Shown: piece by piece, positions 18,381 to 28,431 of the stretch
Position numbering within the stretch: position 1 is the stretch's first letter
Layout of the letters: the number at the start of each line of letters is the position of its first letter
Assembly (NCBI RefSeq): GCF_914271435.1
Contig: NZ_CAJZAI010000001.1
Span: 434,001 to 498,000, forward strand
Length of the DNA stretch: 64,000 bases
Reading direction: 5' to 3'
Source: Cupriavidus laharis
GTDB taxonomy: Bacteria; Pseudomonadota; Gammaproteobacteria; Burkholderiales; Burkholderiaceae
Made by a program: the position numbers and the translations under genes
The notes under the pieces: generated by a model
Databases searched by the model: none
The model's input: only the letters and a program-made list of their open reading frames with translations
What the model was told of the DNA's origin: nothing

Positions 18381-18503
18381 CAGAACGCACCAGCGGCACC
18401 ATTTCGGCCGCATTCGGTGATGCCGGGCTGACTGCATGGTGCTGCATGATGCCCAGAAACGACAAAGCCCAACCGGCTGGCTGGGCTAAGTGCTTGATTC
18501 TTT

Positions 18504-18579
18504 TGGTGCCGAAGAGAGGAATCGAACCCCCGACCTTCTCATTACGAATGAGCTGCTCTACCGACTGAGCTACTTCGGC
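18504..18579 (-). tRNA. tRNA-Thr (anticodon CGT)
   Basis: The minus strand folds as a standard tRNA. The acceptor stem GCCGAAG pairs with CTTCGGC, the D arm reads AGCTCAGTCGGTAGAGC, the anticodon loop is TTCGTAA (CGT, threonine) and the T arm contains GGTTCGATTCC. The terminal CCA is encoded (18504-18506). It resembles E. coli thrW. Confidence 0.93.
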
Positions 18580-18724
18580 AACTTGTTCCGGTGAACCGGA
18601 ACAGCCCGCAATAATAGCAATGCTTTTACCGCACTGCAAACTTTTTTTGTGTCGACCCGGTCATCCGGTGACAGGCGGGGCGGCGCCGGCGTCGCCTGGT
18701 ATCGACTCCTGCCACGCGAAAGCA

Positions 18725-18750
18725 AACAGGGCGCTCGAAAGCGCCCTGTT
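18725..18750 (-). terminator. Hairpin terminator after fbp
   Basis: AACAGGGCGCT / AGCGCCCTGTT forms a perfect 11-bp stem with loop CGAA, 25 bases past the fbp stop on the minus strand. A T-rich tail is short. Confidence 0.65.
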
Positions 18751-18774
18751 CCGGAGCGGGTCGATCCTGCGGCG

Positions 18775-19794
18775 TCAGCCCTGTTGAGCGGCCGTTTCCT
18801 GGTGGTAGCGCGTCACGCGCTCCACTTCGTTCTTCGACCCCAGGATCACGGACACGCGCTGGTGCAGCTTTTCGGGCTGCACGTCCAGGATGCGGATGTG
18901 GCCGTTGGTGGCGGCGCCGCCGGCCTGCTCGACCAGCATTGCCATCGGGTTGGCTTCATACATCAGGCGCAGCTTGCCGGCCTTCTGGGGCTCGCGCTTG
19001 TCCCACGGGTACATGAAGATGCCGCCGCGGGTGAGGATGCGGTGCACGTCCGAGACCATGGAGGCGATCCAGCGCATGTTGAAGTTCTTGCCGCGCGGGC
19101 CTTCTTCGCCGGCCAGGCATTCGTCGATGTACTTGCGTACAGGCGGGGCCCAGTGGCGCATGTTGGACATGTTGATGGCGAATTCCTTGGTGTCTTCAGG
19201 AATCTGCACATCGGACTGGGTCAGTACGAAGCTGCCGGCTTCGCGGTCCAGTGTGAACACGTGCACGCCATTGCCGACGGTCAGCACCAGCGTGGTCTGT
19301 GGGCCGTACACGGCGTAGCCGGCGGCGACCTGGTGGGTGCCGGGCTGCAGGAAGTCGGCCTCGGTCACGGTCTGGCCGGGCTTGGGCATGTGCAGCACGG
19401 AGAAGATGGTGCCGATGGAGACGTTGACGTCGATGTTGGACGAACCATCGAGCGGATCGAACATCAGCAGGTATTCGCCCTTCGGATAACGGTTGGGAAT
19501 CTCGTAGAACGATTCCATTTCTTCCGAGGCCATGGCGGCGAGGTGGCCGCCCCATTCGTTGGCGTCGAGCAGGACTTCATTGGCGATCACGTCCAGCTTT
19601 TGCTGGGTTTCGCCCTGCACGTTGCCGGTGCCGGCCGAGCCGAGCACGCCGGCCAGCGCGCCCTTGTTGACGGCATTGGAAATGGCCTTGCAGGCGCGCG
19701 CCACCACTTCGATCAGCAGCCGCAGTTCGGGCTGGATCGTATTGTGCTTGCGCTGCTCCTCGACCAGGTATCGGGTCAGGCTGATGCGAGTCAT
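18775..19794 (-). CDS. fbp: Class I fructose-1,6-bisphosphatase
   Basis: A 339-residue cytosolic enzyme hydrolysing fructose-1,6-bisphosphate to fructose-6-phosphate in gluconeogenesis and the Calvin cycle. The metal-binding signature DPLDGSS is at 113-119, with the paired Glu91-Glu92 before it (ASEEMESF), and the late [16 protein letters not shown] motif is intact. Length is standard for FBPase I. The start at 19794 has AAGGAGAACC just upstream. It lies downstream of pepN-like sequence on the same strand with about 75 bases between, so it may share the pepN transcript or have its own promoter. Confidence 0.95.
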   Translation of the reverse strand: MTRISLTRYLVEEQRKHNTIQPELRLLIEVVARACKAISNAVNKGALAGVLGSAGTGNVQGETQQKLDVIANEVLLDANEWGGHLAAMASEEMESFYEIPNRYPKGEYLLMFDPLDGSSNIDVNVSIGTIFSVLHMPKPGQTVTEADFLQPGTHQVAAGYAVYGPQTTLVLTVGNGVHVFTLDREAGSFVLTQSDVQIPEDTKEFAINMSNMRHWAPPVRKYIDECLAGEEGPRGKNFNMRWIASMVSDVHRILTRGGIFMYPWDKREPQKAGKLRLMYEANPMAMLVEQAGGAATNGHIRILDVQPEKLHQRVSVILGSKNEVERVTRYHQETAAQQG

Positions 19795-19870
19795 GATGGT
19801 TCTCCTTGGATGGCCGCAATTCTACATGTCCCGCGAGGGCCGGCGCCGCGCCGGTGCCGGCCCCCTGGCG

Positions 19871-22570
19871 TCAGGTGGCCAGTGACTTGCCGACGATTTC
19901 GCGCACATCGCGCGACAGCGAGGCCGATGCCGACACCCGCTCCAGCTCTGCGCGCATGCGTTCGCGCAAGGCCGGCTCGTACTTCTGCCAGCGGTCCATG
20001 ACGCGCGCCAGGCGCGCCGCGACCTGCGGGTTGATCGCATCGAGCGCCAGCACCTCGTCGGCCCAGAAGCGGTAGCCCGAACCGTCCGCGGCATGGAACT
20101 GCGCGGGGTTGCCCGAGCAGAAGCTGAAGATCAGCGCGCGCGCCCGGTTGGGATTGCGCAGATTGAAGGCGGGGTGCTCCATCAGGGCGCGCACGGTGTC
20201 GATGGTGCGCTTGCCCGCATGCGGCCCGACCTCGCCACGCTGCATGCCCTGCAGCGAGAACCATTTGTCGATGACCAGTGCATCGTCTTCGAAGCGCTCG
20301 TAGAAGTCGGCCAGCGCGGCCTCGCGCCCCGGGGCGAAGCTGTTGACCAGCGCGGAGAGCGCGGCAAAGCGGTCGGTCATGTTGTCCGCGTTCTGGTACT
20401 GCTCGCCGGCCAGCTGCAGCATGGCGTCGCTGCCGCTCTCGACGAGGTAGCCCAGCGCCAGGTTGCGCAGCGCGCGGCGCGAAGATGCATCCGCGTCCGG
20501 GCTGTAGGGGCCGGGCGTGGCGTTGGACTCGTAGGCCGCCAGCCAGTCGGCCTGCAGGGCATGGGCCAGGCCCGCACGCATGAACTGGCGCGCCTGATGG
20601 ATGGCGGCGGGGTCCGCCACGCCCATGCGTTCGGCCAGGTAGGCTTCGGCGGGCAGCACCAGTGCCTGCTCGCGGAAGGCGGGGCTGAGGCGGTCGTCAG
20701 TGAGCACGGTGCGCATGGCGCTGATCAGGGCGGGGTCGAGCTTCAGGTCGCGCCCGGCCTGCACGTCGCCCACCAGTTGCAGCAGTGCGCGCGTGGCCAG
20801 GCGCTGGCCGGCTTCCCAGCGGTTGAACGCGTCGCTGTCATGGGCCAGCAGGAACGTGAGCTGGGCGTCGGTGTACTCGGCATCGACGATCACCGGCGCC
20901 GAGAAGTTGCGCAGCAGCGACGGCAGCGGCGCTGCGGCACCGCGCGGCAGGTTGATGAAGCGGAAGGTCTGCTCGGCCTGCGTGAAGTCCAGCACGCGCG
21001 TGGTGCCGCCGGCAGCGGCCTCGCTTTCGAGCTGCAGCGGCAAGTCGTGGCCGTCGGCGCCGAGCAGGCCGATCGCGAACGGGATGTGGAAGGGCTGCTT
21101 GTCAGGCGTGCCGGCACGCGTCTCGATGCCGACCTTGGGGCAGCGCTGCGACAAGGTCAGCGTCAGGCTGCCATCGTTGGCATTCCACGCCGTGCGCGCG
21201 GCGACCACCGGCGTGCCGGCCTGGCTGTACCAGAGGCCGAACTGCGTGAGGTCGCGGCCATTGGCATCCGCCATCGCGGCACGGAAATCATCGCAGGCAA
21301 CGGCCTGGCCGTCGTGCCGCTTGAAGTACAGGTCCATGCCCTTGCGGAAGCCGTCGCGGCCCAGCAGCGTCTGGTACATGCGCACGACTTCGGCGCCTTT
21401 CTCGTACACCGTGACGGTGTAGAAGTTGTTGATCTCCTCATAGCTGTCCGGGCGTACCGGGTGCGCCATGGGGCCGGCGTCTTCGGGGAATTGCACCTGG
21501 CGCAGCACGCGCACGTCTTCGATGCGTTTGACCGCGCGGCCCGATTCCGAGCCCATCATGTCGGCCGAGAATTCCTGGTCGCGGAAGACGGTCAGGCCTT
21601 CCTTGAGCGAGAGCTGGAACCAGTCGCGGCAGGTCACGCGGTTGCCGGTCCAGTTATGGAAGTACTCGTGGCCGACCACGGCTTCGATATTGGCGAAGTC
21701 GATGTCGGTGGCGGTCTGCGCATTGGCCAGCACGTACTTCGTGTTGAAGATGTTCAGGCCCTTGTTCTCCATCGCGCCCATGTTGAAGTCGCCGACCGCG
21801 ACGATCATGAAGCGGTCCAGGTCCAGCTCCAGCCCGAAGCGCTGCTCGTCCCACCGGATCGCGTGAATCAGCGAATCCATGGCGTGGCGGGTTTTGTCGA
21901 GATCGCGCGCTTCGACCCAGACTTGCAGCAGCTTGTCCTTGCCGGAGGCGGACTTGATGCGTTCCTCGATGCACTCGAGCTTGCCGGCCACCAGCGCGAA
22001 CAGGTACGACGGCTTGCGGAACGGGTCTTCCCACACCGCCTCATGGCGGCCGCCCGGCAGTTCGCGTTCGCTGACGAGGTTGCCGTTGGACAGCAGCACC
22101 GGGTAGGCTGCGCGATCGGCGCGCAGCGTGACGCGGTAGGTGGCCATCACGTCCGGCCGGTCCAGGAAGTAGGTGATGCGGCGGAAGCCCTCGGCCTCGC
22201 ACTGCGTGAAGAAATTGCCGTTCGAGACATAGAGCCCCGACAGCGAGGTATTGGCTGCCGGCTGGCAGGCTGCAGTGATTTCCAGCGTGCCCTGCGCGGG
22301 CAGGCCCGGCAGCGTCAGCGAACCCGGCTGCTGGGTGACGTTGGCAACGGGTTTGCCATCCACGCTCACGCCGATCAGTTCGAGATCTTCGCCGGCCAGC
22401 ACCAGGGGCGCGTCGGCGGCCGCGGCCGCATGGCGCGCGAAGCGCAGCGTGCTGGTCACGACAGTGCGTTGCGGATCGAGGTCCAGCACCAGTTCGACGT
22501 GGTCGATGGTGAAGGCGGGCGGGGTATAGTCCTTGCGATAGACGGTAACGGGCGTATCGGTGCGCAGCAT
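19871..22570 (-). CDS. pepN: Aminopeptidase N (M1 family)
   Basis: An 899-residue zinc metallopeptidase removing N-terminal residues from peptides in the cytoplasm. The exopeptidase motif GAMEN is at 265-269 and the zinc site HEYFH at 301-305, with the third ligand Glu324 in LKEG. The length and the DUF3458-type C-terminal helical domains fit the E. coli PepN type. I chose the ATG at 22570 because it begins MLRTDTPVTVYRKDY, as in homologues, and AGGA lies about six bases upstream; a longer frame continues upstream without homology. Confidence 0.95.
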   Translation of the reverse strand: MLRTDTPVTVYRKDYTPPAFTIDHVELVLDLDPQRTVVTSTLRFARHAAAAADAPLVLAGEDLELIGVSVDGKPVANVTQQPGSLTLPGLPAQGTLEITAACQPAANTSLSGLYVSNGNFFTQCEAEGFRRITYFLDRPDVMATYRVTLRADRAAYPVLLSNGNLVSERELPGGRHEAVWEDPFRKPSYLFALVAGKLECIEERIKSASGKDKLLQVWVEARDLDKTRHAMDSLIHAIRWDEQRFGLELDLDRFMIVAVGDFNMGAMENKGLNIFNTKYVLANAQTATDIDFANIEAVVGHEYFHNWTGNRVTCRDWFQLSLKEGLTVFRDQEFSADMMGSESGRAVKRIEDVRVLRQVQFPEDAGPMAHPVRPDSYEEINNFYTVTVYEKGAEVVRMYQTLLGRDGFRKGMDLYFKRHDGQAVACDDFRAAMADANGRDLTQFGLWYSQAGTPVVAARTAWNANDGSLTLTLSQRCPKVGIETRAGTPDKQPFHIPFAIGLLGADGHDLPLQLESEAAAGGTTRVLDFTQAEQTFRFINLPRGAAAPLPSLLRNFSAPVIVDAEYTDAQLTFLLAHDSDAFNRWEAGQRLATRALLQLVGDVQAGRDLKLDPALISAMRTVLTDDRLSPAFREQALVLPAEAYLAERMGVADPAAIHQARQFMRAGLAHALQADWLAAYESNATPGPYSPDADASSRRALRNLALGYLVESGSDAMLQLAGEQYQNADNMTDRFAALSALVNSFAPGREAALADFYERFEDDALVIDKWFSLQGMQRGEVGPHAGKRTIDTVRALMEHPAFNLRNPNRARALIFSFCSGNPAQFHAADGSGYRFWADEVLALDAINPQVAARLARVMDRWQKYEPALRERMRAELERVSASASLSRDVREIVGKSLAT

Positions 22571-22743
22571 GGGGAATCCTGTCTTCGGAAGACCGTGGAA
22601 GAGGGGCGCGCCGGCCCGGGGGCGGAACACGGCGCCGAAGTAACCATTGTAGCCAAGGGGTAGACAGCACGGCTTGGCGGGAATTCCGGCGCATTGGCGT
22701 GGTCTGAGAGACACGTCAGATCAACAACAAGAGAGGCATCGAT

Positions 22744-23469
22744 ATGTGGCAACAGGCGGGCCGTGGCGCAGGCAGCCACTGCAATGACGGGAACGGGATG
22801 TGGCGCAGGCTTGCCGCGTGGCTGGCGCTGTCCGGCGCCATGCTGCTGGCTGGCTGCGCGAGCACGGTGGTGACGGATGTCACGGCATTCCGGCAGCCGG
22901 GCTGGCAGAACGACGCGCCGCGCACCTACAGCTTCGCGCACACGCCCGAGCAGGCAGCCCAGCTTGAGCGCCAGACTTATGAGCAGTGGCTGGCCAGCGC
23001 GCTGGCGGGGGTAGGCTTCGAGCAGGTGCCCGAGAAGCAGGCGCGCTACCGGGTCAGCATGGAGTACAACGCGGCGCCCGGCATCGTGCGCGTGGCGGAA
23101 ACGGTCTACCCGGACCCGTGGTATGGCCCGTGGGGACCATACTGGGGGCCGTACGGCTTCTACCGGCCCTGGGGCCCGTGGGGCTGGCCCGGCTACTGGC
23201 CGCCCCAGACCATCGTGCGCGACGTGCCCGTGACCTTTGCCAGCCTGCAGGTCTATTTCAAGGATGCGCGCACCGGCCAGCGTGTCTACCAGGTCAGCGC
23301 GCAGAACCAGACCGAGAACGGCAACCCGGCGGCGATGATGCCGTACCTGATCCGCAGCGCCTTCACGGAGTTTCCGGCCGAGAGCGGCAGGCCCCGGCGC
23401 GTGACCTTGCCGGTCGATGAGGGCACGGCTCCGGCTGCGCCGGCGGACGCGAAACCGGCCGCCAAGTAA
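22744..23469 (+). CDS. DUF4136 family lipoprotein
   Basis: A 241-residue predicted outer-membrane lipoprotein. A hydrophobic signal peptide ends in the lipobox LLAGC (Cys37). A DUF4136-like domain follows, with a striking proline-, glycine-, tyrosine- and tryptophan-rich insert at about residues 120-158 (PWYGPWGPYWGPYGFYRPWG). The ATG at 22744 has AGAGAGG upstream; a second in-frame ATG at 22798 would give a more usual 19-residue signal peptide, so either start is possible. It is divergent from pepN. The function of the family is unknown. Confidence 0.82.
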   Translation: MWQQAGRGAGSHCNDGNGMWRRLAAWLALSGAMLLAGCASTVVTDVTAFRQPGWQNDAPRTYSFAHTPEQAAQLERQTYEQWLASALAGVGFEQVPEKQARYRVSMEYNAAPGIVRVAETVYPDPWYGPWGPYWGPYGFYRPWGPWGWPGYWPPQTIVRDVPVTFASLQVYFKDARTGQRVYQVSAQNQTENGNPAAMMPYLIRSAFTEFPAESGRPRRVTLPVDEGTAPAAPADAKPAAK

Positions 23470-23596
23470 CGCGCGAGAAGCATATACATTGGCGTGCCAT
23501 TGCATACGCATTGGTAAAAGCTGTTTTGCTGCGATATTCGGCCGAAAACCCGCGTCACCCCTTGAAACAGGTGGGTTCAGCGCCGCAACCGTGGGC

Positions 23597-23602
23597 TAGA
23601 AT
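23597..23602 (+). promoter_or_regulatory. Probable -10 hexamer TAGAAT for maeB
   Basis: TAGAAT in an otherwise GC-rich stretch lies about 135 bases before the maeB start. The -35 region is not clear. Confidence 0.4.
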
Positions 23603-23736
23603 AGCTGCTCGATTTTCCGGCCCCATATCGCCGGAGCCCGTCAGGATGCTGCCCCTCGCTGCCGGCCGTCGTGCCCGTTGCGTTCATGGCGGGATGCGTG
23701 CGGGCGCCGGTACCGGGCCATTTTCCGGACGAGCCA

Positions 23737-26064
23737 ATGAGCAGCAAGACCAGCGGTGATGCACCGCAACATGCCCCGAACAGTCCTGAAGCGCAATTGC
23801 GCCTCGCTGCGCTGGAATACCACCGCAGTCCCACCAAGGGAAAGATCCAGGTAACCGCCACCAAGGCGCTGTCCAACCAGCGCGACCTGTCGCTGGCGTA
23901 CTCGCCGGGCGTGGCCTATGCCTGCGAGGAGATTGCCAAGGATCCGGCGACGGCTGCCGAGTACACCTCGCGTGCCAATCTGGTGGCTGTGATCACCAAC
24001 GGTACCGCGGTGCTGGGCCTGGGTGACATCGGTCCGCTGGCCGGCAAGCCGGTGATGGAGGGCAAGGGCTGCCTGTTCAAGAAGTTCGCCGGCATCGACG
24101 TGTTCGACATCGAGCTCGACGCGCGCGACCCGGACAAGATCGTCGAGATCGTCGCCGCGCTGGAGCCCACGCTCGGCGGCGTGAACCTGGAAGACATCAA
24201 GGCGCCGGAATGCTTCTACATCGAGCAGAAGCTGCGCGAGCGCATGAACATCCCCGTCTTCCATGACGACCAGCACGGCACGGCCATCATCTCGACCGCG
24301 GCGCTGCTCAACGGCCTCAAGGTGGTCGGCAAGGACATTGCCACGGTCAAGGTGGCGGTGTCGGGCGCCGGCGCTGCGGCCATCGCCTGCCTGGACACCA
24401 TGGTGAGCCTGGGCGTGAAGCGCGAAAACGTTTCAGTGGTGGACTCGAAGGGGGTCATCTATGTCGGCCGTGACGCCAACATGGAAGCCAACAAGGCCCG
24501 CTATGCGCAGGACACCTCGGCCCGCACGCTGGCCGACATCGTCAAGGGCGCGGACGTATTCCTGGGCTGCTCCACCGCAGGCGTGCTGACCGGCGAGATG
24601 GTCAAGACGATGGCCGACAAGCCCATCATCCTGGCGCTGGCCAACCCCGAGCCGGAAATCCGTCCGGAAGTGGCCAAGGCCGCGCGCCCGGACTGCATCA
24701 TCGCCACGGGCCGTTCGGATTACCCGAACCAGGTCAACAACGTGCTGTGCTTCCCGTACATCTTCCGCGGCGCGCTCGACTGCGGCGCGACGAAGATCAC
24801 GGAAGCGATGAAGCTGGCCAGCGTGAAAGCCATCGCCGAACTGGCTGAAGCCGAGCTCAACGACGCCGTGGCCGCTGCCTACGGCGGCCGCGAGCTGAAG
24901 TTCGGGCCCGACTACATCATCCCGACGCCGTTCGACCAGCGCCTGATCGAGAAGATCGCGCCGGCCGTGGCCAAGGCCGCGGAAGAGTCCGGCGTGGCCA
25001 CGCGCCCGATCAAGGACCTGGACGCCTATCGCCAGCAGCTGTCGACCTACGTGTACCACACCGGCATGATCATGAAGCCGGTGTTCTCCGCCGCCAAGGC
25101 CGCGCCCAAGCGCGTCGCCTATGCCGAAGGCGAGGAAGAGCGCGTGCTGCGCGCGGTGCAGGGCGTGGTGGACGAAGGCCTGGCGCGTCCGATCCTGATC
25201 GGCCGCCCGCACGTGATCCAGATGCGTATCGAGAAGGCCGGCCTGCGTCTGCGCGCCGGTACCGATTTCGAGCTGATCAACCCTGAGGATGATCCGCGCT
25301 ACCGTGCCTATCACGAGGCTTACCACGCGTTGCGCGGCCGCGATGGCGTGACGCCGGACATGGCCAAGGTGGCGCTGCGCCGTTCCAACACGCTGATCGG
25401 CGCGATGCTGATGCACATGGGCGACGCCGATGCGCTGCTGTGCGGCACGGTGGGCCGCTTCGAGGCGCACCTGGAGCACGTGCGCGACGTGATCGGCCTG
25501 GCGCCGGGCGCCAAGGTCTTTGCCGCACTGAACGCGCTGATGCTCGAGAAGTACACGCTGTTCATCACCGACGCCTACGTCAATGACGATCCGACCGCGG
25601 AAGAACTTGCCGCGATCACGCAACTGGCTGCCGAAGAGATCTGCCGCTTCGGCCTGCACCCGAAGGTGGCGCTGATGTCGCATTCGATGTTCGGGTCGTC
25701 GACGCGTCCGTCGGCGCGCAAGATGCGCGAAACCGCCGAGATCCTCGCCCGGGAGGCACCGCACCTGGAAGTCGAAGGCGAGATGCAGGGCGATGCCGCG
25801 CTGGATGAAGACGTGCGCCGCCACTTCCTGCCTTCGACCAAGCTGGCGGGCAGCGCCAACCTGCTGGTGATGCCGACGCTGGATGCCGCCAACATTGCAT
25901 TCAACCTGCTCAAGATCACGGGTGGGCAGGGCGTCACGGTGGGCCCGATCCTGCTGGGCGCGGCCAGGCCCGTGCATATCCTGAATCCGCAGGCGACGAC
26001 GCGCCGCATCGTCAATATGACTGCTGTCGCGGTGGCCGAGGCCAACGCCAGCGCCCTGCGCTAA
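23737..26064 (+). CDS. maeB: NADP-dependent malic enzyme with phosphotransacetylase-like domain
   Basis: A 775-residue MaeB-type enzyme converting malate to pyruvate and CO2 with NADP+. The malic enzyme part (residues 1 to about 430) carries [15 protein letters not shown], the metal-site region FHDDQHGTA, and a Rossmann GAGAAAIA loop. The C-terminal part (about 445-775) resembles phosphotransacetylase ([29 protein letters not shown]); in MaeB it is regulatory and binds acetyl-CoA. The ATG at 23737 starts MSSKTSGD. A strong terminator follows, so it is monocistronic. Confidence 0.95.
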   Translation: MSSKTSGDAPQHAPNSPEAQLRLAALEYHRSPTKGKIQVTATKALSNQRDLSLAYSPGVAYACEEIAKDPATAAEYTSRANLVAVITNGTAVLGLGDIGPLAGKPVMEGKGCLFKKFAGIDVFDIELDARDPDKIVEIVAALEPTLGGVNLEDIKAPECFYIEQKLRERMNIPVFHDDQHGTAIISTAALLNGLKVVGKDIATVKVAVSGAGAAAIACLDTMVSLGVKRENVSVVDSKGVIYVGRDANMEANKARYAQDTSARTLADIVKGADVFLGCSTAGVLTGEMVKTMADKPIILALANPEPEIRPEVAKAARPDCIIATGRSDYPNQVNNVLCFPYIFRGALDCGATKITEAMKLASVKAIAELAEAELNDAVAAAYGGRELKFGPDYIIPTPFDQRLIEKIAPAVAKAAEESGVATRPIKDLDAYRQQLSTYVYHTGMIMKPVFSAAKAAPKRVAYAEGEEERVLRAVQGVVDEGLARPILIGRPHVIQMRIEKAGLRLRAGTDFELINPEDDPRYRAYHEAYHALRGRDGVTPDMAKVALRRSNTLIGAMLMHMGDADALLCGTVGRFEAHLEHVRDVIGLAPGAKVFAALNALMLEKYTLFITDAYVNDDPTAEELAAITQLAAEEICRFGLHPKVALMSHSMFGSSTRPSARKMRETAEILAREAPHLEVEGEMQGDAALDEDVRRHFLPSTKLAGSANLLVMPTLDAANIAFNLLKITGGQGVTVGPILLGAARPVHILNPQATTRRIVNMTAVAVAEANASALR

Positions 26065-26094
26065 GCGCTGGCTTCGCACAGCCTCGCAGGCATG

Positions 26095-26127
26095 AAAAAG
26101 GCCGGGTCATCGACCCGGCCTTTCTTT
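26095..26127 (+). terminator. Intrinsic terminator after maeB
   Basis: AAAGGCCGGGTC / GACCCGGCCTTT with a 3-base loop, followed by CTTTT, lies about 30 bases after the stop codon. An A run on the other side makes it possibly bidirectional. Confidence 0.8.
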
Positions 26128-26163
26128 TGCTGTGGCGCGTCAAAGGTGCGCCGCGGCCGGTTG

Positions 26164-26409
26164 CTATTGCAGCACGTTGTATTGCTCGCGCATGACCACG
26201 ATGATCGACCGGGCAGCCGCCAGCTGAGTGTCAAGGTGCTCGACATACTCCTGCGGGAAGTTCACTTCGGCGCTCCAGTTGCAGCCGGTATGGTCCGGCT
26301 GGTGCATTCGTACCGCGTGAAGCTCACATTCTCCGCATTCGGGGTTGTTGTCGAGGCACTGGTTCAGAATGGCCATCAGTTCGGAACGGGTCTTCGCATA
26401 TCGCCGCAT
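26164..26409 (-). CDS. Small Cys-containing hypothetical protein
   Basis: An 81-residue protein with a central metal- or disulfide-like cluster: CLDNNPECGECELHAV and a later HQPDHTGCNW. Spacing of the Cys and His residues would allow binding of one metal ion, but this is only suggestive. The start has AGGTGAG just upstream. It is convergent with maeB and shares its terminator. I do not recognise a named family; codon use is normal for the window. Confidence 0.55.
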   Translation of the reverse strand: MRRYAKTRSELMAILNQCLDNNPECGECELHAVRMHQPDHTGCNWSAEVNFPQEYVEHLDTQLAAARSIIVVMREQYNVLQ

Positions 26410-26589
26410 GTCTCACCTGTCTCGCTGTGGTTTTCATAGTCCGGACAACCAATCTAGGCACCGTGCCGGCCGTCTTCCAATTGAATCCGCCTATGGAGCG
26501 ATGGCTGTCAATCCGCGGTCGCGTGGCAGATCATGCGGCGGTGCAACATGATGTTGAGGCGGCCGTGCCGGATGTGATGCCGGCACGGC

Positions 26590-26620
26590 AACAAAAAAGC
26601 CCGCCGGGTGGCGGGCTCGG
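26590..26620 (-). terminator. Intrinsic terminator of the porin gene
   Basis: On the minus strand AGCCCGCC / GGCGGGCT with a 4-base loop is followed by TTTTTTGTT, 27 bases past the porin stop. It is a classical factor-independent terminator. Confidence 0.85.
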
Positions 26621-26646
26621 GACTGCCGTCGGAGGCGTGTGGTGCG

Positions 26647-27714
26647 TCAGAACTTGTGGCGCACGCCCACACCGAAGGTGTCGCCGTGTTCGATGCCAGT
26701 GATCTTGTCGTAATAGTAGGCGGCGTACACGTCGGTGCGCTTGGACAGGTTGTAGTCGTAGGCGACCGCAACGGTGTTGCGCTTGAAATCGCCCAGTGAG
26801 TTGTCGGTCTTGTCGTAAGCGTACGAAGCCAGCAGGCTGCCGGCGCCGATGGGCACCGACGCGCCGAACTGGCCGTTGACGTGCTTGATGTCGCCGGACG
26901 GCGCCGTTGTAGCGCGGGTCTTGATGTACTGGCCCTGGGCAAACAGCTTGACCACCTTGAAGTCATACGACAGGCCCAGCTGGGCGGCGTCCTGGCGCGA
27001 CAGGCCGGCGTTGGCCAGGTCGGTCGGCACGCTGTCGAAGCGGACCTGCTGGTAGGCAACAGTGGCAGCGAACGGGCCATTGAAGTACATCAGGTTGCCG
27101 CCCCACTTGTTCTTGCCGCCTGCGCCCGGCTGCTCGCCGAAGGCGTAGATGAAGTTGGCCGTCAGGCCGCCGAAGTTCGGCGTGGAGTACAGCACCGAGT
27201 TGTTCCAGCCCGAATCGCCGATGATGCCGGGGTCGACAACGGCGCCGCTGGCGGCACCGAAGTATGTATGGAAGATCGTCGGCGAGAACACGTACGAGTC
27301 GACCAGCGGGTTGAACAGGATGGTCGAGATGAAGTACGGCGTGGTGTTGCGGCCCAGCTTGAGGGTGCCGGCCTTGTCGTTCTGCAGGCCGACATAGGCA
27401 TTGCGGCTGAACATCGAGTCGCCATTGAAGCGGCCCATGCTGCCGCTGTCGGTGCGGAAGAAGCCGTTCAGGTCGAAGATGGCCTTGGTGCCGCCGCCCA
27501 GGTCTTCGGTGCCCTTGATGCCCCAGTAGGACGTCTGCATCCCGCCCGAGTTGGCGACCCAGGCGCGCTCGCCGACGCCCGGGCTCTTGACGCCGCCGAC
27601 AAACATATCGGCCTGGCCATACAGCGTCACGCTGGACTGGGCCATGGCCGCGCCGGAAAGAAGGGTAGCTGCTACCGCCGCCAGCTTCATTGCCGGCTTG
27701 TACTGCTTATGCAT
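26647..27714 (-). CDS. General outer-membrane porin (Gram-negative OmpC-like family)
   Basis: A 355-residue protein. A signal peptide (MHKQYKPAMKLAAVAATLLS) is cleaved after AMA, and the mature protein begins QSSVTLYGQADMF, the usual first beta strand of Burkholderiales porins. The C-terminus ends GVGVRHKF, with the final Phe needed for Bam-mediated assembly. A trimeric 16-stranded barrel passing small solutes is expected. GGAGG lies eight bases before the start. It lies directly downstream of the purine permease-puuE-uraD group on the same strand, but its own long leader (about 200 bases) suggests separate transcription. Confidence 0.92.
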   Translation of the reverse strand: MHKQYKPAMKLAAVAATLLSGAAMAQSSVTLYGQADMFVGGVKSPGVGERAWVANSGGMQTSYWGIKGTEDLGGGTKAIFDLNGFFRTDSGSMGRFNGDSMFSRNAYVGLQNDKAGTLKLGRNTTPYFISTILFNPLVDSYVFSPTIFHTYFGAASGAVVDPGIIGDSGWNNSVLYSTPNFGGLTANFIYAFGEQPGAGGKNKWGGNLMYFNGPFAATVAYQQVRFDSVPTDLANAGLSRQDAAQLGLSYDFKVVKLFAQGQYIKTRATTAPSGDIKHVNGQFGASVPIGAGSLLASYAYDKTDNSLGDFKRNTVAVAYDYNLSKRTDVYAAYYYDKITGIEHGDTFGVGVRHKF

Positions 27715-27912
27715 GTGTAGACCTCCGTGGTTGATCCTGCTTGGAACGTTGTGTACTGGGTCCCTGTCGGGTTCTTGTTCTGGTCTTTGTGCTTCTGTTC
27801 GTGCCGCCTGGTCGGGGCTCGGTTGACAGGCCCGCGTTCTGGAGGAACGCAGGCCGGGGTGCCGGCGGCATCGGGTACAGCGTTTTTGTTATACAGGTGG
27901 CGCTTTTTTGGC

Positions 27913-28431
27913 TCAGCCGGATACTAAGTCGTCAAGGCGGAACTGCGCAATGCGGTGGATCTGGTTGATGCAAGTTTGCAACTCGGCCTCGGGCGTGTTG
28001 TCGATGCGGCGGGCAAACTCGTTGATGATGCCGGCGCGGTCGTAGCCGCGCACCGCCAGGATGAACGGGAAGCCGAACTTCTGGTTGTAGCGTGCATTCA
28101 GCGACTGCAGGCGCTCGAACTCTTCGGGCGTGCACAGGTTCAGGCCGGCACCGCTCTGCTCGCGCGTGGACTCGGCAGTCAGTTCGCCGCGCACGGCGGC
28201 CTTGCCGGCCAGTTCCGGGTGGGCGCGCACCAGCTTGACCTGCGCTTCGGTGCCAGCCTCGTCCACGGCGTTGCGCAGTGCGCTGGCGAGTTCCGCCACA
28301 TTCGCGAACGGGCGCTTTGCCGCGGCGGTTTCGGCAAACCACGGCGAGTGTTCATACAGGCCGCCCAGCACCGTCACGAATTCGGCGGCGGGCATGGCGT
28401 TGAGTTGGGCGATGGTGTAGGTCTGGCTCAT
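27913..28431 (-). CDS. uraD: OHCU decarboxylase
   Basis: A 172-residue enzyme that decarboxylates 2-oxo-4-hydroxy-4-carboxy-5-ureidoimidazoline to S-allantoin, the last step of urate breakdown. The catalytic His71 is in the conserved RAHPELAGKAA, and the late FGFPFILAVRG and EFARRIDNTPEAEL motifs are intact. The start MSQTYTIAQL overlaps the puuE stop by four bases (ATGA), so the genes are translationally coupled. Confidence 0.93.
   Translation of the reverse strand: MSQTYTIAQLNAMPAAEFVTVLGGLYEHSPWFAETAAAKRPFANVAELASALRNAVDEAGTEAQVKLVRAHPELAGKAAVRGELTAESTREQSGAGLNLCTPEEFERLQSLNARYNQKFGFPFILAVRGYDRAGIINEFARRIDNTPEAELQTCINQIHRIAQFRLDDLVSG

Noticed and set aside
20093-22663. A long plus-strand open frame opposite pepN
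   Set aside because: It mirrors the pepN coding frame, has no family motifs, and is best explained by third-position GC bias.
23150-23215. Pro/Gly/Trp/Tyr-rich stretch in the DUF4136 protein as a DNA tandem repeat
   Set aside because: It is a compositional protein feature and the DNA does not show regular tandem units.
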